Shown: positions 25,338 through 35,318, counted from the stretch's first letter. The stretch is DNA of 64,000 nucleotides from Bacteroides sedimenti (GCF_040365225.1 NZ_AP028055.1:1736001-1800000); one strand, 5' to 3'. Program-made: numbers and translations. The notes: generated by a model not told the origin, from the letters alone.

Positions 25338-26843
25338 ATGAAAAAATATAGTTTTATAATAGCATTGGCCACAATGATTGGTTTTTCTTCTTGCGGCGAT
25401 GAATTTTTGACAATTACTCCCACTGCTTCCCAAGAGGCAGGAGGTGATGCTACAGAGGGGGCTATTTTGTCTAACTTGGCTTCTTGTTATCAGATACTTT
25501 TATTTGATAGCTATGCGGCAAATAATTATAACAGTATAGTCTTGATGTCTGATTTGCGTTCAGATGATATTTATAAAGGTGGTGGCGACGCTGGTGACCA
25601 GGGACAGTTATACCGTCTTTCTCAGTTTACTTCTACGGCAACAGAGCTTCCATCAGGATTGTGGAATATCTATTATAGTGGCATTAGCCGTTGTAACAAT
25701 GTTATCCAGGCATGTGAAAAAGCCAAAGGTGTATCTGAAGCAAATTTAAACCAATATAAAGCGGAAGCTCATTTTCTTCGTGCTTATTATACTCACTGGT
25801 TATGGAAATTCTGGGGTAACATTCCATATTTTGAATCAGATCTTCCTGCACCATACATGGCAAAACAATATAAAGTCGACGAAATTTATGCAAAGATCAT
25901 AGCAGATGTCGATTTTGCCATTGAGGGCGACAAACTTCCTATGCGTACAACTGCGGCCAATGACGGACGTATAACCAAAGCTGCAGCTCAGATGCTTAAA
26001 GCAAGAGTTGTGATGTACCAAAAAGATCAGTCAAAATACGCAGAAGTATTAAAGGATATGGTCGAAATAATTAAGAGTGGCAAGTATACATTATTGGGTG
26101 ATTTTTCTGCAATATGGTTAGAGAGCGGCGAATTCTGCAACGAATCGATTCTTGAAAGCAATCAGCTTCCCGAAGGAAAAACATGGGCTTCTGGATGGCA
26201 AGGATATGGTACTAATCTTCCTGCTTTTATTTCTCCAAATAACCTTGTAGGACAAGAACCATTTATTGGCGGTTGGGGATTCGGACCTGTTCGTACGGAA
26301 ACTTATGCTATTTATGAAGATGCAGATACACGTCGAGCCGGCTCTATCAATAAGTTTGAAGACGGGACCTATTCTGCACGTTTCCAAAATACAGGATTGT
26401 TTATGGGCAAATATGCTGCCCGTAAAGGATACAATCCTCCTCCGGGAGATGTTGATTTGAATTTTAGCAATAACTTACGCATCTTCCGTTATGCTGAAGT
26501 GCTATTAAATGCTGCAGAGTTAATGGTTATTGACGGTGTAGCACCGATTGAAGGTGTTACTGCGCAATCGTGCCTTGATCAAATCAGAACGCGCGCTGGT
26601 GTAAATTCTATTCCTGCCACTACAGCTAATATTAAGTTGGAAAGACGCCGTGAATTCCTGGGTGAAGGAATGCGTTTCTGGGATTTGGTACGTTGGGGAG
26701 ATACTGCTTTGCTGACAGAAAACAAACCTGCATTCTCTTCTGTAAGAACTTGGGATGAACATTGTAAATACTTGCCGATTCCTCAATCTGAAATAGAAAA
26801 AACAGAAGGAGAGTTCAAGTTGGTTCAAAATCCGGGATATTAA
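25338..26843 (+). CDS. susD: SusD-like surface glycan-binding lipoprotein
   Basis: The 501-residue protein has a signal peptide with lipobox FSSC (Cys19) and the RagB/SusD fold: helical TPR part with LRAYYTHWLWKFWGNIPYF and the conserved end RRREFLGEGMRFWDLVRWGD. It caps the SusC transporter and helps to capture glycan at the surface. It is 18 bp from susC and 29 bp from the next gene, so it belongs to the same operon. Length is normal. Confidence 0.95.
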   Translation: MKKYSFIIALATMIGFSSCGDEFLTITPTASQEAGGDATEGAILSNLASCYQILLFDSYAANNYNSIVLMSDLRSDDIYKGGGDAGDQGQLYRLSQFTSTATELPSGLWNIYYSGISRCNNVIQACEKAKGVSEANLNQYKAEAHFLRAYYTHWLWKFWGNIPYFESDLPAPYMAKQYKVDEIYAKIIADVDFAIEGDKLPMRTTAANDGRITKAAAQMLKARVVMYQKDQSKYAEVLKDMVEIIKSGKYTLLGDFSAIWLESGEFCNESILESNQLPEGKTWASGWQGYGTNLPAFISPNNLVGQEPFIGGWGFGPVRTETYAIYEDADTRRAGSINKFEDGTYSARFQNTGLFMGKYAARKGYNPPPGDVDLNFSNNLRIFRYAEVLLNAAELMVIDGVAPIEGVTAQSCLDQIRTRAGVNSIPATTANIKLERRREFLGEGMRFWDLVRWGDTALLTENKPAFSSVRTWDEHCKYLPIPQSEIEKTEGEFKLVQNPGY

Positions 26844-26872
26844 ACAGTATATAATTATTAAAGGAAATAAAT

Positions 26873-28327
26873 ATGAAAAATATATTTAAATTAGGAACTT
26901 TGGCATTGATTTCACTCTTTGCCATCACAGCTTGCAATCCGCAGGATAGTTCTGATTATGCTCTGGGTGAAATGCCAACTTCGGAACAGCTGGACTTTAC
27001 TGTAACTCCTTCAGCTACCAAACCGAATGTAATAGAATTTAAAAACACTTCTAAAATAGCAGGCGTTGCAACTTGGGATCTGGGAAATAATGCAAAAGGA
27101 AAAGGAGAATCAATCACAGCTGAATATCCATTTAAAGGTGATTATACAGTTACGATGACATTATATACAAAGGGTGGTTCTGCTTCTATTACCAAGACTC
27201 TTAATATTGCAAATGATGATATGTCTTTATTAAATACTCCGATGTATAATGCGCTGACTGGCGGTGCAAGTAATCTGGCTGGTAAAACATGGGTATTTGA
27301 TCAGTATCATGATGGACACTTTGGCGTAGGCCCGGTAGCTGATACTAAACCAAGTTGGTGGAGCTGTCCGGCTGAGGGTAAATCAAAATCTTGCCTCTAT
27401 TCTCAGGAATTTACATTTACTCAGATAGGTGTGAAAATGGTGTGGAAAAATAATGGCTTTGTTTATACCAATGAAAATGGACGAAAGAAACTTGCCGAAT
27501 TAGGTTATACAAATTCAGTAGTTCCGGGTGATGGCGATTTTGATGTAGCTTATGTTCCTAAAGCAGCCTACACTTTTAGTCTGAATGAATCGGCTAAGAC
27601 TCTTACATTAAGTGACGGAGCATTCTTTGGGCATTATGCGGGTACATCAACTTATGAAATAATTAAGCTCACCGAAGATGAACTTTATTTGAAGTGTGCA
27701 AGTACTACCGAATCAGGAAATGGCTGGTGGTACCGTTTTATCCCGAAAGAAAAGAATGTGAAACCTGTTATTGTAATTCCTGTCAAGGCTTCTCCTTTGT
27801 CAGAAGACTTTGAAAGTGCAACAAAGAAAGTTAATTTTGTTTATGACAATATGGGCCCGTTGGTAGATCCGTTCTATTCAAATCCTGCTCCAATTGGGGT
27901 TAATACATCAAGCAAAGTGTTCTTGTATCAGAAAACGTCTGCCTTCTATTCAAATATTTATTTTGACGCAAAGACCTATAAGTTTGATTTAACTGAGCAG
28001 AATAAGATAAAATTGAAAGTATATCTTCCTTCCTACAATGATTATGATGGGATTTACGATGTAGCAGGCAGCTGGATTACCATCAATAAGCTTCAACATC
28101 AGGTATCTGTGAAATTGCAGGATAGTAGCTTGGGTGGAAATGCATGGCAAACACAAACAGAAGTTGTGAAAGCTAATCTGGCTACTGATAAGTGGATTGA
28201 ATTGACATTCGATTTCAGTTCAGTAAGTACTCGTCAGGATTATGACCGGATTGTAATTCAGTTTGGTGGAGAAGGACATGCTGCACCGGGTATATTCTTC
28301 CTTGATGATTTCTCTTTTAGTAAATAA
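26873..28327 (+). CDS. PKD-containing surface glycan-binding protein
   Basis: The 484-residue lipoprotein (lipobox ITAC, about Cys21) has an N-terminal PKD-like beta domain (~35-115: TWDLGNNAKGKGESITAEYPF, DYTVTMTLYTKGG). A middle domain follows (TWVFDQYHDGHFGVGP), and then a C-terminal jelly-roll reading PLSEDFESATKKVNFV, ending IFFLDDFSFSK. Proteins of this design sit third in beta-1,3- and mixed-linkage glucan loci as SGBP-B and bind the polysaccharide at the cell surface. The function is inferred from design and position. Confidence 0.8.
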   Translation: MKNIFKLGTLALISLFAITACNPQDSSDYALGEMPTSEQLDFTVTPSATKPNVIEFKNTSKIAGVATWDLGNNAKGKGESITAEYPFKGDYTVTMTLYTKGGSASITKTLNIANDDMSLLNTPMYNALTGGASNLAGKTWVFDQYHDGHFGVGPVADTKPSWWSCPAEGKSKSCLYSQEFTFTQIGVKMVWKNNGFVYTNENGRKKLAELGYTNSVVPGDGDFDVAYVPKAAYTFSLNESAKTLTLSDGAFFGHYAGTSTYEIIKLTEDELYLKCASTTESGNGWWYRFIPKEKNVKPVIVIPVKASPLSEDFESATKKVNFVYDNMGPLVDPFYSNPAPIGVNTSSKVFLYQKTSAFYSNIYFDAKTYKFDLTEQNKIKLKVYLPSYNDYDGIYDVAGSWITINKLQHQVSVKLQDSSLGGNAWQTQTEVVKANLATDKWIELTFDFSSVSTRQDYDRIVIQFGGEGHAAPGIFFLDDFSFSK

Positions 28328-28341
28328 ATAGTCTTTTGATG

Positions 28342-28368
28342 AAGAGGGCAGCTTAAAGCTGCCCTCTT
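28342..28368 (+). promoter_or_regulatory. Intercistronic palindrome inside the glucan operon
   Basis: AAGAGGGCAGCTT and AAGCTGCCCTCTT are exact complements around one A, located 14 bp after the binding-protein gene and 15 bp before the GH16 gene. There is no T-run downstream. It may attenuate, or protect the 3' end of, the susCD-SGBP part of the mRNA and so set a lower level of the enzymes. Confidence 0.6.
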
Positions 28369-28383
28369 ATACCAACTATTATT

Positions 28384-29475
28384 ATGCAAAAAATAAATTT
28401 AAGTATCGTTTTATTTATTATTCTTTTGGCGACTCCTAATATAAAAATAGGAGCACAAGCTCCCGCCGGATATGGATTAGTATGGGCAGATGAGTTCAAT
28501 GATCCCCTTACAACAGACGGAAAACCAGCTTTACGCCCTGATAAGGGTGATTGGTGGTATGAAACCGGTGGCGGCGGATGGGGAAATAATGAACTTCAAT
28601 ACTACGTTGCCGGAACAACAACATTTTACAATGATACGTTGGCTGGTATAAACGATGGTACGCTTAAAATAAAAGCAATAAAAAGAAAGTATTATGGAAT
28701 GGAGTATGCCTCTGTTCGTATGAATACAAGTAACAGCTGGACATACGGATATTTTGAAATGCGTGCTAAATTGCCTGGTGGAAAAGGTGTATGGTCTGCT
28801 TTTTGGATGCTGCCAAAGAATTTTCAAAGCTGGCCATTAGATGGTGAAATAGATATAATGGAATATGTGGGATATGACCCTAATGTAGTTCATGCATCAA
28901 TCCATACTCAAGCATATAACCATAAAATTGGAACACAGAAAACAAGTACAAAAACAATTCAAAATGCAGAGAATGAGTTTCATGTATATGGGTTGGAATG
29001 GACTGAAACAAGAATACGTGCTTATGTGGACGGTGAACTTTATTTCACTTTTAGTAATGATGGAACAGGAAACAAGAATACATGGCCGTTTAATGTTCCG
29101 TTCTATCTAAAGCTTAATTTGGCTATTGGTGGAGATTGGGGTGGTGCTCAGGGAGTAGACACACAAATATTCCCCGCTACTTATGAAATTGATTATGTAA
29201 GAGTTTACCAGAAAAATACGGCATTAAATAATCAGAAAGAAGAGAAGTCTTTTGAATCAAATTTTAATCGCGTCAGTAACTTACTGCAAATAAGTTTTAA
29301 GGATAAATGTCTTCATCACTTATTTGTTACTGACATGCAAGGCAGGGTATTAGCAGATTTCTCAACGACAAATTCTATGATGGAGATTGATTGTTCTGCT
29401 TGGGCAAAGGGGATTTATCTTATTTCTGTTGAAAGCGGAAAACAACTGAACACTCAAAAGTTTATAAATTATTAA
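28384..29475 (+). CDS. GH16 endo-beta-1,3(4)-glucanase (laminarinase type)
   Basis: The 363-residue protein has a signal peptide (to about 24), then a GH16 domain starting YGLVWADEFND and with WGNNELQYY. The catalytic motif GEIDIMEY is at 154-161, with nucleophile E155, D157 and acid/base E160. The extra residue (EIDIME) is the beta-bulge form of laminarinases and lichenases. After the domain (YVRVYQK, ~275) about 80 residues resemble a type A sorting domain (LFVTDMQGRVLADF, WAKGIYLISVESG). It cleaves internal bonds of beta-1,3 or mixed-linkage glucans outside the cell, giving oligosaccharides for SusCD. Confidence 0.9.
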   Translation: MQKINLSIVLFIILLATPNIKIGAQAPAGYGLVWADEFNDPLTTDGKPALRPDKGDWWYETGGGGWGNNELQYYVAGTTTFYNDTLAGINDGTLKIKAIKRKYYGMEYASVRMNTSNSWTYGYFEMRAKLPGGKGVWSAFWMLPKNFQSWPLDGEIDIMEYVGYDPNVVHASIHTQAYNHKIGTQKTSTKTIQNAENEFHVYGLEWTETRIRAYVDGELYFTFSNDGTGNKNTWPFNVPFYLKLNLAIGGDWGGAQGVDTQIFPATYEIDYVRVYQKNTALNNQKEEKSFESNFNRVSNLLQISFKDKCLHHLFVTDMQGRVLADFSTTNSMMEIDCSAWAKGIYLISVESGKQLNTQKFINY

Positions 29476-29486
29476 AGTAGAACATT

Positions 29487-31736
29487 ATGAAAAAAATAAT
29501 GGTATTATCTTTTTGTTGTTTTTTTATATCCTTAGCATCTTGTTCTGGGAATAAGGAGATGAAGAACCATCAAGTAGAGAAAAGAGTAGAAAGATTATTA
29601 TCTAAAATGACACTCGAAGAAAAGATTGGCCAAATGAATCAAATAAGTTCATACGGTAATCTTGAAGAAATGAGCCGATTGATAAAGAAAGGAGAAGTTG
29701 GATCAATCCTCAATGAAATAGATCCGGTGCGGGTGAATGCTTTGCAGCGATTAGCTATAGAAGAATCTCGGCTGGGCATCCCGCTACTTATAGCCCGTGA
29801 TGTGATTCATGGTTTTAAAACAATATTTCCTATTCCATTGGGACAAGCTGCATCTTTCAATCCTCAGATTGCAGAAGATGGTGCTCGGGTAGCTGCCATT
29901 GAAGCTACATCTGTAGGAGTAAGATGGACATTTGCCCCTATGATTGATATTTCACGAGATGCTCGTTGGGGAAGAATAGCTGAAAGTTGTGGTGAAGATA
30001 CTTATCTGACTTCTGTAATGGGAGCAGCAATGATTAAAGGCTTTCAGGGTGATTCACTGAATGATCCGACTTCTATGCTGGCTTGTGCAAAACACTTTGT
30101 TGGTTACGGTGCTGCTGAAGGTGGACGTGATTACAATTCAACACACATAACAGAGCGTGAACTTCGGAATGTATATTTACCTCCTTTTGAGGCTGCAACG
30201 AAACAAGGAGCTGCTACGTTCATGACTTCGTTTAATGATAATGATGGGATTCCTTCATCAGGTAATCCGTTTATTCTGAAAACAGTTTTACGTAATGAAT
30301 GGGGATTTAAAGGATTTGTGGTTTCCGACTGGGCTTCTATCAAAGAAATGGTTAATCATGGATTCTGTGCAGACGATAAAGATGCAGCAATGAAAGCTGT
30401 AAATGCCGGAGTAGATATGGAAATGGTTAGCTATACATACATGAATAATCTTAAAGATCTAATTAAAGAAGGTAAGGTATCTGAGAAAGCAATTGATGAT
30501 GCTGTTCGCAATATCCTTCGCATTAAATTCCGTATGGGATTATTTGATAAACCTTATATAAATGAGAAGGCCACTTCTGTAATGTATACTCCTGAAAATC
30601 TCGCTAAAGCTAAAGAGGCAGCAGTTCAATCGGCTATTTTATTGAAGAATGATAAGAATACATTGCCAATAAACGCATCGGTGAGAACAATTGCAGTAGT
30701 TGGTCCAATGGCTGATGCTCCTTACGAACAAATGGGAACCTGGACCTTTGATGGCGAAAAGACAAAAACTCAAACTCCACTTCAGGCATTGAAACAGTTT
30801 TACGGAGATAAGGTGAAGATTATTTATGAACCCGCTTTGGCATTTACTCGCGATAAGAATACTGCAAATATTGCAAAGGCTGTTAACGCTGCAGCCAATG
30901 CAGATTTAGTTTTGGCATTTGTCGGTGAAGAGGCTATACTTTCGGGTGAGGCTCACAGTTTGGCCGATCTTCATCTTAAAGGTGCACAAACGACTTTGAT
31001 TGAAGCTTTGGCAAAAGCAGGCAAACCTTTGGTTACGATAGTTATGGCTGGCCGTCCTCTTACTATAGAAAAAGAAACGCAATTGTCTAATTCTGTTCTT
31101 TATTCTTTCCATCCGGGAACAATGGGTGGTCCTGCCATTGCAGACCTTCTTTTTGGAAAATCTGTCCCCAGTGGCAAAACTCCGGTTACATTTCCCAAAG
31201 AAGTTGGACAGATACCGATATACTATAATCATAATAATACCGGTCGTCCTGCAAGCAGACATGAAACATTGTTGGATAGCATTCCAGTGGAGGCAGGACA
31301 AACATCTTTGGGTTGTACTTCTTTTTATCTTGATGCCGGCTTTGATCCGCTTTTCCCATTTGGTTACGGACTCTCCTATACTACGTTTCAGTATTCAAAT
31401 CTAAAGATTTCTTCAAAAGAGTTTGTTCCTAAAGATGAAATCACTGTGACTTTTGATTTGAAGAATACTGGTAATAGTGAAGGAACAGAAGTTGCACAAC
31501 TTTATGTTCGTGATAAAGTGGGGTCGGTAGTACGTCCTGTGAAAGAGCTAAAGCGATTTACACGCGTTACATTAAAGCCGGGTGAAACAAAAAATGTTTC
31601 GTTTAAGCTTCCTGTTGAAGAACTTGCTTTTTGGAATATAGATATGAATAGAGTTGTTGAGCCTGGAGAGTTTACTCTTTGGGTAGGAACAAACAGTCAA
31701 GAAGGTATCTCAGTTGATTTTAAGGTTAAAGATTGA
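29487..31736 (+). CDS. GH3 beta-glucosidase (BglX-like)
   Basis: The 749-residue protein has a lipoprotein signal (LASC, Cys19), the GH3 N-terminal domain with KHFVGYGAAEGGRDYN and the nucleophile motif GFVVSDWAS (D281). The C-terminal domain and a fibronectin III-like end (GLSYTTFQYSNL, GTEVAQLYVRDK) complete it. It removes glucose from the non-reducing ends of the imported beta-glucan oligosaccharides in the periplasm. It starts 11 bp after the GH16 gene and is the last gene of the operon, ending at the hairpin at 31800. Confidence 0.92.
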   Translation: MKKIMVLSFCCFFISLASCSGNKEMKNHQVEKRVERLLSKMTLEEKIGQMNQISSYGNLEEMSRLIKKGEVGSILNEIDPVRVNALQRLAIEESRLGIPLLIARDVIHGFKTIFPIPLGQAASFNPQIAEDGARVAAIEATSVGVRWTFAPMIDISRDARWGRIAESCGEDTYLTSVMGAAMIKGFQGDSLNDPTSMLACAKHFVGYGAAEGGRDYNSTHITERELRNVYLPPFEAATKQGAATFMTSFNDNDGIPSSGNPFILKTVLRNEWGFKGFVVSDWASIKEMVNHGFCADDKDAAMKAVNAGVDMEMVSYTYMNNLKDLIKEGKVSEKAIDDAVRNILRIKFRMGLFDKPYINEKATSVMYTPENLAKAKEAAVQSAILLKNDKNTLPINASVRTIAVVGPMADAPYEQMGTWTFDGEKTKTQTPLQALKQFYGDKVKIIYEPALAFTRDKNTANIAKAVNAAANADLVLAFVGEEAILSGEAHSLADLHLKGAQTTLIEALAKAGKPLVTIVMAGRPLTIEKETQLSNSVLYSFHPGTMGGPAIADLLFGKSVPSGKTPVTFPKEVGQIPIYYNHNNTGRPASRHETLLDSIPVEAGQTSLGCTSFYLDAGFDPLFPFGYGLSYTTFQYSNLKISSKEFVPKDEITVTFDLKNTGNSEGTEVAQLYVRDKVGSVVRPVKELKRFTRVTLKPGETKNVSFKLPVEELAFWNIDMNRVVEPGEFTLWVGTNSQEGISVDFKVKD

Positions 31737-31799
31737 TTTGAACATGTATTCTTGTTGATTTGTTTTCTTAATGAAAGTTCATACTTCCATTAAGAACTA

Positions 31800-31829
31800 G
31801 GGATGGCCTTTTACAGTCCATCCCTTTTT
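31800..31829 (+). terminator. Terminator of the glucan operon
   Basis: GGGATGG and CCATCCC form a 7-bp stem around an 11-nt loop and are followed by TTTTT, about 64 bp after the GH3 stop codon. Confidence 0.85.
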
Positions 31830-31959
31830 GTATGAATAGTAGAAGGAAGGACAAATTATAATGATATAAATAAAGGTTTTATCTTCATAAAGATCTAATT
31901 ATGAATTTATAAATACCAATATTATTTTGAACTTATTAGAATCAATTTTTCAAACAAAA

Positions 31960-31994
31960 AAAAATCCTACAAATCATTGATTTATAGGATTTTT
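31960..31994 (-). terminator. Terminator downstream of the second tRNA-Ser
   Basis: AAAAATCCTA-c-AAATCA pairs with TGATTT-a-TAGGATTTTT. Seen from the minus strand, it follows the tRNA 3' end by about 35 nt and ends in a T-run. Its sequence is unlike the terminator of the tRNA at 15513. Confidence 0.8.
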
Positions 31995-32029
31995 GCTTTT
32001 ACCTGACCGGTTTTATCCGGTTAACTCAG

Positions 32030-32114
32030 CGGAGAGACAGGGATTCGAACCCCGGGAACCTCGCAGTTCAACGGTTTTCAAGACCGCCGCAATCGACCAC
32101 TCTGCCACCTCTCC
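32030..32114 (-). tRNA. tRNA-Ser(UGA), second copy
   Basis: All 85 nt are identical to the tRNA at 15513-15597, with the same CTTGAAA anticodon loop. The upstream flanks of the two genes are also related (TTTTGTGATTGCT, then AAAAGCG.TGCAAAG). TACCTTTG on the minus strand (32161-32154) is the -7 box, with ATTG-like -33 19 nt away on the plus-strand complement. No integration trace is seen at this copy. Confidence 0.95.
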
Positions 32115-32347
32115 AAAATTGTTTTGTGATTGCTCTTTCTCTTAAAAGCGGTGCAAAGGTAAACAAATAATTAGAACATGCAATAGTTTTCTATGAATAT
32201 TATCAATTTTGTCCCTAAAAAAGCTTTCGTTTCCATAAAAATGTGCTATAAAACATATTTTATACATCGTTTGGAACTATATTTGGAATAAAGATTGTAA
32301 CTTTGTGCGCTCTAATAAAAAGACGAACCAACCTAAAATTACTTTTT

Positions 32348-34576
32348 ATGGAATTGAACAATATTTTTAAAGATGGTGTTTGGAGCAAAGAGATTAATGT
32401 AAGAGATTTCGTTCAGAATAACATTACCCCTTTTGACGGTGACGCGTCATTCCTTTCAGGACCTACCGAACGTACAAAGAAAATCTGGGATTTATGCCTT
32501 TCTGCCATTGCAGAAGAGAGAGCAAACAACGGTGTGCGCTCTATCGATAACAAAACTGTATCAACTATCTCTTCTCATAAAGCAGGATATATTGATAAAG
32601 AAAACGAGTTAATCGTTGGTTTGCAGACTGATGAATTGTTGAGAAGAGCAATCAAACCTTTCGGTGGCATCAATGTTGTAGCCAAAGCTTGTAAAGAGTA
32701 CGGGCTGGAAGTAGACGAAAAGGTAAAGGATATCTTTACTCATTACCGCAAAACTCACAACGAGGGTGTGTTTGATGTGTACACTGATGAGATTCGTTCC
32801 TTCCGTTCTTTAGGATTCCTAACCGGATTACCTGATAACTATGCACGTGGACGTGTGATTGGCGATTACCGCCGTTTAGCTCTTTACGGTTTAGACAGAT
32901 TAATTGAAGCTAAAACAAACGACCTTCATAATCTGACCGGCCCGATGACTGAAGCCCGCATCCGATTACGCGAAGAGGTGAAAGAGCAAATCAAAGCACT
33001 GAACGAGATGAAGATCATGGGCGAATATTATGGATTAGATCTTTCGCGCCCTGCACACAATGCACAAGAAGCTGTACAATGGGTATATATGGCCTATCTT
33101 GCAGCAGTGAAAGAACAAGACGGTGCGGCAATGTCACTGGGAAATGTATCTTCTTTCCTAGACATCTATATTGATTACGAATTAGAAAAGGGACTTATCG
33201 ATGAATCATTTGCACAGGAACTGATTGACCAGTTCGTGATTAAACTAAGAATGGTTCGTCACTTGAGAATGGGTTCATACAATGAAATCTTTGCCGGTGA
33301 CCCGACATGGGTGACAGAATCATTGGGTGGAAGATTCAATGACGGTCGTCACAAAGTGACAAAAACTTCATTCCGTTTCTTACAGACGTTATACAACCTG
33401 GGACCATCTCCCGAACCAAACCTCACAGTTCTTTGGTCGCCCGAATTGCCTGAAGGATTTAAAGACTTCTGCGCAAAAGTGTCCATCGATACATCATCCA
33501 TCCAATATGAAAATGACGACTTGATGCGCTCCATTCGTCACAGCGACGATTATGGTATTGCATGTTGCGTATCCTTCCAGGATATTGGCCGTCAGATTCA
33601 GTTCTTCGGAGCAAGAACCAACCTGGCAAAAGCATTGCTGTTGGCTATCAACGGCGGACGATGCGAAAACACAGGCACGCTCATGGTAAAGGGTATTCCT
33701 GAATTGAAAAGCGATGTACTCGATTTCGATGAAGTGATGGCTAACTATAAAGTGGTATTGAAAGAAATTGCGCGTGTATATAACGAGTCGATGAATATCA
33801 TTCACTACATGCACGATAAATATTACTACGAAAAGGCTCAGATGGCATTTATTGATACCAATCCTCGCATCAATCTGGCTTATGGTGCTGCCGGTTTATC
33901 TATTGCTGCCGACTCACTTTCGGCTATCAAATTTGCAAAGGTAACCGCGCGTCGTAATGAACTGGGACTAACAGAAGGATTTGATATTGAAGGAGAATTC
34001 CCTTGCTATGGTAATGATGACGACCGTGTAGATGAATTGGCCGTTAAACTGACTCACTATTTCAGCGAAGAACTTAGCAAACTGCCTATCTACAAGAACG
34101 CCCGCCCTACCCTTTCTATCCTGACCATTACTTCGAATGTGATGTATGGTAAGAAAACAGGCGCTACACCAGACGGAAGAAAGAAGGGTGTTGCCTTTGC
34201 TCCGGGTGCAAACCCAATGCACGGTCGTGACGAAAAGGGTGCGATTGCTTCCCTGACCTCTGTTGCTAAGATAAACTACGACGATGCTCAGGATGGTGTA
34301 AGCAACACTTTCTCTATTGTTCCCAAATCTCTTGGAGTAACAGAACAAGACCGTGTGGAAAACCTGGTTACCATGATGGACGGCTACTTCAGCAAAGGAG
34401 CTCATCACCTAAACGTGAATGTGCTGAACCGCGAAATGCTGGAAGATGCAATGGAACATCCGGAGAATTATCCGCAGCTTACCATTCGTGTTTCGGGATA
34501 TGCAGTAAACTTTGTGAGCCTGAGCCGCGAACATCAGCTGGAAGTTATCTCCAGAAGTTTCCATTCCAAGATGTAA
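32348..34576 (+). CDS. pflB: Formate C-acetyltransferase (pyruvate formate-lyase)
   Basis: The 742-residue enzyme converts pyruvate and CoA to acetyl-CoA and formate under anaerobic conditions. It has the active-site Cys pair in GIACCVSFQD (C406-C407) and the C-terminal glycyl radical motif RVSGYAV (G717). I choose the ATG at 32348 (MELNNIFKDGVWSKEINVRDF), the usual family start, over an upstream in-frame one at 32303. TAACTTTG at 32298-32305 would put the transcript start near 32311, after that upstream codon. pflA follows after 10 bp. Confidence 0.95.
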   Translation: MELNNIFKDGVWSKEINVRDFVQNNITPFDGDASFLSGPTERTKKIWDLCLSAIAEERANNGVRSIDNKTVSTISSHKAGYIDKENELIVGLQTDELLRRAIKPFGGINVVAKACKEYGLEVDEKVKDIFTHYRKTHNEGVFDVYTDEIRSFRSLGFLTGLPDNYARGRVIGDYRRLALYGLDRLIEAKTNDLHNLTGPMTEARIRLREEVKEQIKALNEMKIMGEYYGLDLSRPAHNAQEAVQWVYMAYLAAVKEQDGAAMSLGNVSSFLDIYIDYELEKGLIDESFAQELIDQFVIKLRMVRHLRMGSYNEIFAGDPTWVTESLGGRFNDGRHKVTKTSFRFLQTLYNLGPSPEPNLTVLWSPELPEGFKDFCAKVSIDTSSIQYENDDLMRSIRHSDDYGIACCVSFQDIGRQIQFFGARTNLAKALLLAINGGRCENTGTLMVKGIPELKSDVLDFDEVMANYKVVLKEIARVYNESMNIIHYMHDKYYYEKAQMAFIDTNPRINLAYGAAGLSIAADSLSAIKFAKVTARRNELGLTEGFDIEGEFPCYGNDDDRVDELAVKLTHYFSEELSKLPIYKNARPTLSILTITSNVMYGKKTGATPDGRKKGVAFAPGANPMHGRDEKGAIASLTSVAKINYDDAQDGVSNTFSIVPKSLGVTEQDRVENLVTMMDGYFSKGAHHLNVNVLNREMLEDAMEHPENYPQLTIRVSGYAVNFVSLSREHQLEVISRSFHSKM

Positions 34577-34586
34577 TGACAACAAA

Positions 34587-35312
34587 ATGATTAAAGTTCA
34601 TTCATATGAATCCATGGGCACCTATGACGGACCGGGGCTTCGCCTTGTAGTATTTCTGCAGGGATGTAACTTCCGCTGCCTCTACTGTGCCAATCCAGAC
34701 ACCATTCCTTCGAAAGGAGGAAAGCTCACTGAACCGGAAGAGATTGTACGAATGGCACTCAGCCAGAAAACATTCTTCGGGAAGAAAGGGGGAGTTACCT
34801 TCAGTGGAGGCGAACCTACCCTTCAGGCAAAGGAGCTTATTCCGCTTTTCCGCAGACTAAAAGAAGAGGGAATACACATCTGTCTGGATACTAATGGAGG
34901 AATAATGAATGATGAGGTGAAAGAACTCCTGTCACTCACAGACCTGGTTCTGCTGGATATCAAGGAGTTCAATCCCGAACATCATAAGATACTTACAGAA
35001 CGCAGCAATGCTCAGACTCTGAGCACTGCTGCCTATCTGGAAGAAACAAAGAAACCCATGTGGATTCGCTATGTGCTGGTTCCCGAATACAGCGATTTCC
35101 AAGAAGATATCATTGCACTGTGCGAACATTTCGAATCGTATTCCATGATTCAGCGCATCGAAATTCTGCCATACCATACGCTGGGTAAACATAAATATGA
35201 GGTTTTAAAGAAACCATACCAGCTTGAACATGTAAAGGAGAACACTCCTGAGCAGCTGGAACATGCCAAAGAACTATTTTCCCGCTATTTCCCCGAAGTC
35301 TACGTAAATTAA
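34587..35312 (+). CDS. pflA: Pyruvate formate-lyase activating enzyme
   Basis: The 241-residue radical-SAM enzyme carries CNFRCLYC (CxxxCxxC, 4Fe-4S ligands) after the typical GTYDGPGLRLVVFLQG. FSGGEPTLQ is the SAM-binding GGE motif. It uses SAM to generate the glycyl radical on PflB. It is in an operon with pflB, 10 bp apart, and has normal length. Confidence 0.95.
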   Translation: MIKVHSYESMGTYDGPGLRLVVFLQGCNFRCLYCANPDTIPSKGGKLTEPEEIVRMALSQKTFFGKKGGVTFSGGEPTLQAKELIPLFRRLKEEGIHICLDTNGGIMNDEVKELLSLTDLVLLDIKEFNPEHHKILTERSNAQTLSTAAYLEETKKPMWIRYVLVPEYSDFQEDIIALCEHFESYSMIQRIEILPYHTLGKHKYEVLKKPYQLEHVKENTPEQLEHAKELFSRYFPEVYVN

Positions 35313-35318
35313 TATTTT

